Positions 60,155 to 64,000 of a DNA stretch of 64,000 nt are shown here, piece by piece (position 1 is the stretch's first letter; every line of letters starts with the position of its first letter). A program made the position numbers and the translations under genes. The stretch is from Hymenolepis diminuta (Eukaryota; Platyhelminthes; Cestoda; Cyclophyllidea; Hymenolepididae). The stretch spans positions 541,235 to 605,234 of the forward strand of contig CAADRB010000012.1 in the NCBI GenBank assembly GCA_900708905.1, in the 5' to 3' direction. The notes under the pieces are model-generated. The model ran no database searches. It had not been told where the DNA came from and saw nothing but the letters and a program-made list of their open reading frames with translations.

Positions 60155-62623
60155 TAACTTAGATTTTTGGAATCTGATGAATGGTATCTATCTCCTCACT
60201 TATCACGAATTTCACTACACAACAAGATTGGAGGGAAACGGAAATGTTATAGGTAAGGTATATTGGAAAAATGAGATAGCACAAAGGAGAAACTGAGACA
60301 AGAAAGCCTTATCAAAGAATACAATTATTACTATTTAGTTCACAACTGCAATTTGAGCTAAGTAAATTTTCATTCACTAAATGTATTCTTATGTAGCATG
60401 TAATGAAATATATGTTATTCCCGTAAACGTGGACTCAATAGACATGCACGTTGACTACTGTGCACAATGTACGTGTGAGACATTCCCTATTCAAATTCAA
60501 AATTGACAGCGAGTGGATGAGAAATGTAAAATCAACAACTACAATATTCATGCACAGACACAGACACAATAGATTGAAGATATGTAGCAGGCACGATTCA
60601 CCGTATGTCATTATTCTGTTAGCAGAATAGAGTTTTGAGTCCTCTTCTATCTGAATGTTCATGTCCCATTTTCCACTTTTTAAATATAAAAATAGATCTT
60701 TGTTTCGCATTTGAACTTTACTCTCCTGATTCGGAAACACCAAAATGTGCCAATAATACTATATTAATTGTCTTTCCGCAGTTTAACCATTTACTATTTA
60801 TGACTTAGGAATGCAATTAAGTAGAGGGCCGCACCAAAGGGATTTATTATCCAATTAACCGTCAATCTGTCTGCCCATGTATTGAGAAGGTCGAGCGAGG
60901 ACTGAGGGAGAATTTATGGAACTATTCATTCCACCAAGCGCCTTGAAATTATGTTTGATGGCGTCCTGTCACTTTCATATCTCACCCTCTGAAGAATATG
61001 TGGGATTGGATGAGTGGGGTTATTCTGTCGCAGCAAAATGGCATGTCGACAGTAAATTAGTAATTAGGACTAAAGTGGAGCTGGAAGCGTTGGCTAATTA
61101 ATTTCTTAGTTTAAGAAGCATTCAGCAAATAAAACAAGCTAATACGAAAGGGCGTAACGTCTATAAGATGTATGAATGATGTCAATAGGCATCAGGAAGC
61201 ATTGGGGCATAAGGGTGCGAGAAAATGATAATCTTGTTGGAATGGCCACTAACCACTCTCACTTATCCACTCTCCTTCCCCCTAGCGGGGAGTATGGATA
61301 TGCATGAGGATATCTCCGAATGGTTGCTTCCCCATTGGCTATGTCCTTCGTCATTATTATTCTGCGTGCTGGTGTGCGTAGTTCCGTTTGGGATAGCAAG
61401 ATTGCGACCCTACTTCTAATTACTCAGTAGCAACGCACCTAGTGTCTTACAATGGCTCTCATCTATGCGGAAGGAGGGGGAAGGGTGGGTTTAATGGTGG
61501 TAAGAGCTTTAATTCGTGCATTCGATACTCTATGAGGATTTTTACCATAGTAATAAAGTCAAAATGGAGCTGAATTGAGTTGTAAAGTGAGGAGATTGTC
61601 ATGAAAATCGACAATACACCATCACCACCACTCACAAGGGTGGTTTTCATTTGCGCCTGCCGTCGATTTCGCCGTTATGGTTATTGATTGTTAATATAAA
61701 GTATGTGGACTTTAGAAGGAGGCCTATTCTCAGCAAGCAGGAGGATTGAGCCGCGGCCACAGTTAAAACTGGGCGTTTGGGTAAGACTTATTCCAATGAA
61801 TGAATAGACCTTGTTGTGGTAATAAAATATCTTGGATGTAAGAAAGGGTACTTTTTCTCTACTGGTATTCTATTCCACTTTGGCATCTTAATTAGGTTAT
61901 TAATATCCATGATCATCTCGTCTTCGTTTTTAAATTTTTTCACTCTAGTCACTGTATTCCTTAACGAAGATGTTATTTATACGTTTCTATTTTGAAAGTA
62001 TTTAACTTATTATTGTACTACTATTATTATTATAACAAAGATCAGTCTGTTTGAAATGAGAATATCTGACGGAACAGCACCTTATTGGCACAGTGGACAA
62101 TGAATAAGTAGGAATCATATTTAATTTGATTGCGTCTGGACATAATAGAGATGAGGTAATGACAAGTAGATAATGGTGGTGACGGATAAGACAGGCCATC
62201 GGAAGCTAATTTTAAAAAAAGGGAATAAAAGGTGGAAGAACACTGAAAATCATAGCTTTAAAGCTGCAGATTCTACTTTTTTGTGATGAATAAACACATC
62301 TGGGTAGTGATAGCCCAGTAACTATCCAGTAAATATGTTATAATCGCTGTTCCTGACATATTAACATTTTGTCTGAACAAATCTCTCATCAATCTGGTGG
62401 CCAATTGAACCCCAACTATCAGTTATGCTAGGTGACCTTTATGCCAATAAATGGTGTCTGGAAAATTAATAACGTGCCTTAGGTGACGATAATTTGACCT
62501 TCTCTGATCTGAATCAACTGTGACCTAGAAATATCTGGTGGTCATATGGAACTACTATCCCTATCAGTAAAACTATGACCCTTACAAAATTAGGCTTTGA
62601 AATCCTACAAAACGAATGATCTT
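60155..62623. other. no convincing gene; GC-richer patch at 60800-61700
   Basis: The patch is noticeably GC-richer than the window average, but its frames (60916-61101, 61225-61419) show no recognisable motif. A 102-codon minus-strand frame at 60435-60743 is within chance expectation. Confidence 0.45.
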
Positions 62624-62648
62624 AAAGACTGACAGGATATCAGTCTTT
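62624..62648. repeat. short perfect inverted repeat (9-bp arms, 7-nt loop)
   Basis: AAAGACTGA and TCAGTCTTT flank a 7-base spacer and could form a hairpin. There is no run of T or neighbouring gene to give it a role. Confidence 0.6.
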
Positions 62649-62865
62649 TCAAAATAAGAAGTCTAAGAGCAGAGTTAGACAACCGTCTATTGGATATTTG
62701 GAATGAGAAGGGAAGAAGGGAGAAGGTGAAGGTAGTGGGAATTGGGAGAAGCAAAAGCGTTAATCCTGAGCTAGGACCACCAGATTTTTGATAAAGAAGG
62801 CTTAATGAGGTTCAATAATAATAACAATCCTCATACCTTTAGAAAAGCGTTTTCAAACACTTATC

Positions 62866-63099
62866 TTGGATAGAGACGAGTACCATGGAGCCGCCCTGTT
62901 AAGAGCCTCGTGTACTACCACTATGTTATCCAGACTTAACCAGTGCGTTTGGCCATTCCACTTACTGAGTGGTACGACAATTGAAATCAAAATCGTAACA
63001 TCTAACATGACAAATGGGCACAGTGACCAATGCACCGCTGACATTCATATTGATGTCATAAAGCGATTGAGAGATTTCACCTTCTTTGTTCCTCGATGA
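62866..63099 (+). other. open frame of 77 codons, unrecognised
   Basis: A frame in GC-richer sequence (IEIKIVTSNMTNGHSDQC in the middle, ending FTFFVPR). The opposite strand is open over nearly the same bases. It does not join in phase to the downstream frame at 63377. It could be a relic or chance. Confidence 0.15.
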
Positions 63100-63376
63100 T
63101 AGTTAGGGAGCGCAGTGGTATGAGACAGTTTATTTGCACTATATATCTATATATAGAAACGCCTCTACCTTACTAGGAAACTAGATTCAAAATTTGACTT
63201 GAATTCTAATTTGATTAAGCGTAGCCTATCTATGTGAAAGCATAAAGTACTTTAACGCGCATGAACTATGTGAAGCTGCCTATTATCACTCAAATTTTAA
63301 ATATAACTAGATTGATACATAAGTACAGTTTTCGAAATATTTTAATCATATAGCCATATTTGCTTTCTTTGAGAGG

Positions 63377-64000
63377 ATGAAGAAAGAAAGTTTAAATGAT
63401 GGAAATGTCTTAGTTCAGTGGATGAGTTTACCGCTGTATGAAAAGTTCAAAGAAGCCGCAGAAGTACGTTCGTTTGAAAAACTTCGAAATGCAATTAGCT
63501 ACTACATTAATCGAACGCAATTTATCACCAAAGTTTATGATATGAAATGTGACCGAAGTGTTAATAATATACTTAATTTTTTAATATGTGGAAAAAATAT
63601 ACCAAAGGACTTGGAGAAGCGTATTGATAAATCCATCCAACAAGCCCATAAAGCTGCTCCCAACTTTGTTGGGAAGATGAAAATCGAGATTTGTTCAGGT
63701 AATACGTTCAAGGAAGTTAAAGATCAAGGTGTCTTTTGTGCTGATCCGGTTGATGCTGTTATCTTTCTGACCGATTTGCCCGAAAATCTCCAGGGATGGC
63801 AGAGGGAGGTCAAATTCTTTCATGAATTAATTAAATTTTGCTCAAACAAAAAAGAGCCCCTATTGGTAATGATTGCGGATACAGGAGATGATAACTCCTT
63901 TAAACATCTAATCAATATGTTCAATGTATTTGTTACCAGGACTACACTGAGAAAGTTCTCCATGTCGGAGAGGCTCAGTAAACTTCAGCTGTGGAATCTT
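63377..64000 (+). CDS. partial gene running off the window; weak FBXO4-like C-terminal domain
   Basis: 208 codons open from an ATG to the window end, far beyond chance for this composition. In-frame sequence is open a little further upstream, and TTTGCTTTCTTTGAG just before could be a splice acceptor, so the ATG need not be the start. The protein is hydrophilic and mostly helical in character. The segment VDAVIFLTDLPENLQGWQRE, then PLLVMIADTGDD, recalls the atypical GTPase-like C-terminal domain of the F-box protein FBXO4 (a VDGFIYV strand, a Trp-Gln-x-Glu helix and a PLLVL strand). Similarity is limited to these short blocks, and no F-box was seen upstream. If correct, it would be a substrate adaptor of an SCF ubiquitin ligase. 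Otherwise unrecognised. Confidence 0.6.
   Translation, partial: MKKESLNDGNVLVQWMSLPLYEKFKEAAEVRSFEKLRNAISYYINRTQFITKVYDMKCDRSVNNILNFLICGKNIPKDLEKRIDKSIQQAHKAAPNFVGKMKIEICSGNTFKEVKDQGVFCADPVDAVIFLTDLPENLQGWQREVKFFHELIKFCSNKKEPLLVMIADTGDDNSFKHLINMFNVFVTRTTLRKFSMSERLSKLQLWNL

Noticed and set aside
60435..60743. Minus-strand frame of 102 codons
   Set aside because: A few frames of about 100 codons are expected by chance here; no domain, splice structure or codon signal supports it.

Overview
This is AT-rich animal (metazoan) DNA with split genes. Coding sequence is sparse and divided among short exons with GT-AG borders; introns run from about 70 bp to over 6 kb. The organism cannot be named from the sequence. 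A flatworm or other lophotrochozoan fits the base composition, the coexistence of ~70-bp and very long introns, and the style of the otopetrin proteins, but that is inference. Nothing bacterial, viral or CRISPR-like was seen.

The core of the window is a tandem pair of otopetrin (proton channel) genes on the minus strand. Gene A occupies 9788-25590 and gene B 31028-40125. I rebuilt ten coding exons in each. Nine of the ten match one-to-one in order and splice phase, several have identical lengths, and the joined frames stay open for about 657 and 658 residues. Each model covers all 12 membrane segments of the family; only the start codon and part of the cytosolic N-terminus are missing. A third, more divergent otopetrin exon (50744-50831, segment 5) lies upstream of gene B with intact splice sites, but no companion exons were found.

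Other regions: 2005-5029 (+) holds the 3' part of an unrecognised gene, probably a single-pass membrane protein with a Ser-rich cytoplasmic tail. 47821-48040 (+) is a possible Ig V-set exon. 63377-64000 (+) is a long open frame running off the window, with weak resemblance to the C-terminal domain of F-box protein FBXO4.

Mobile DNA: two solo-LTR-like elements of one family (42498-42996 and 59518-60150), each bounded by TG...CA and a 4-bp target duplication; two copies of a second repeat (27295-27680, 52365-52632); and one further LTR-like candidate (6949-7357). There are two assembly gaps. The one at 60012-60061 is flanked by an exact 32-bp duplication and is probably an assembly artefact. 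Most of 5.3-9.8, 25.6-31, 40.1-50.7 and 50.8-63.3 kb shows no convincing gene.
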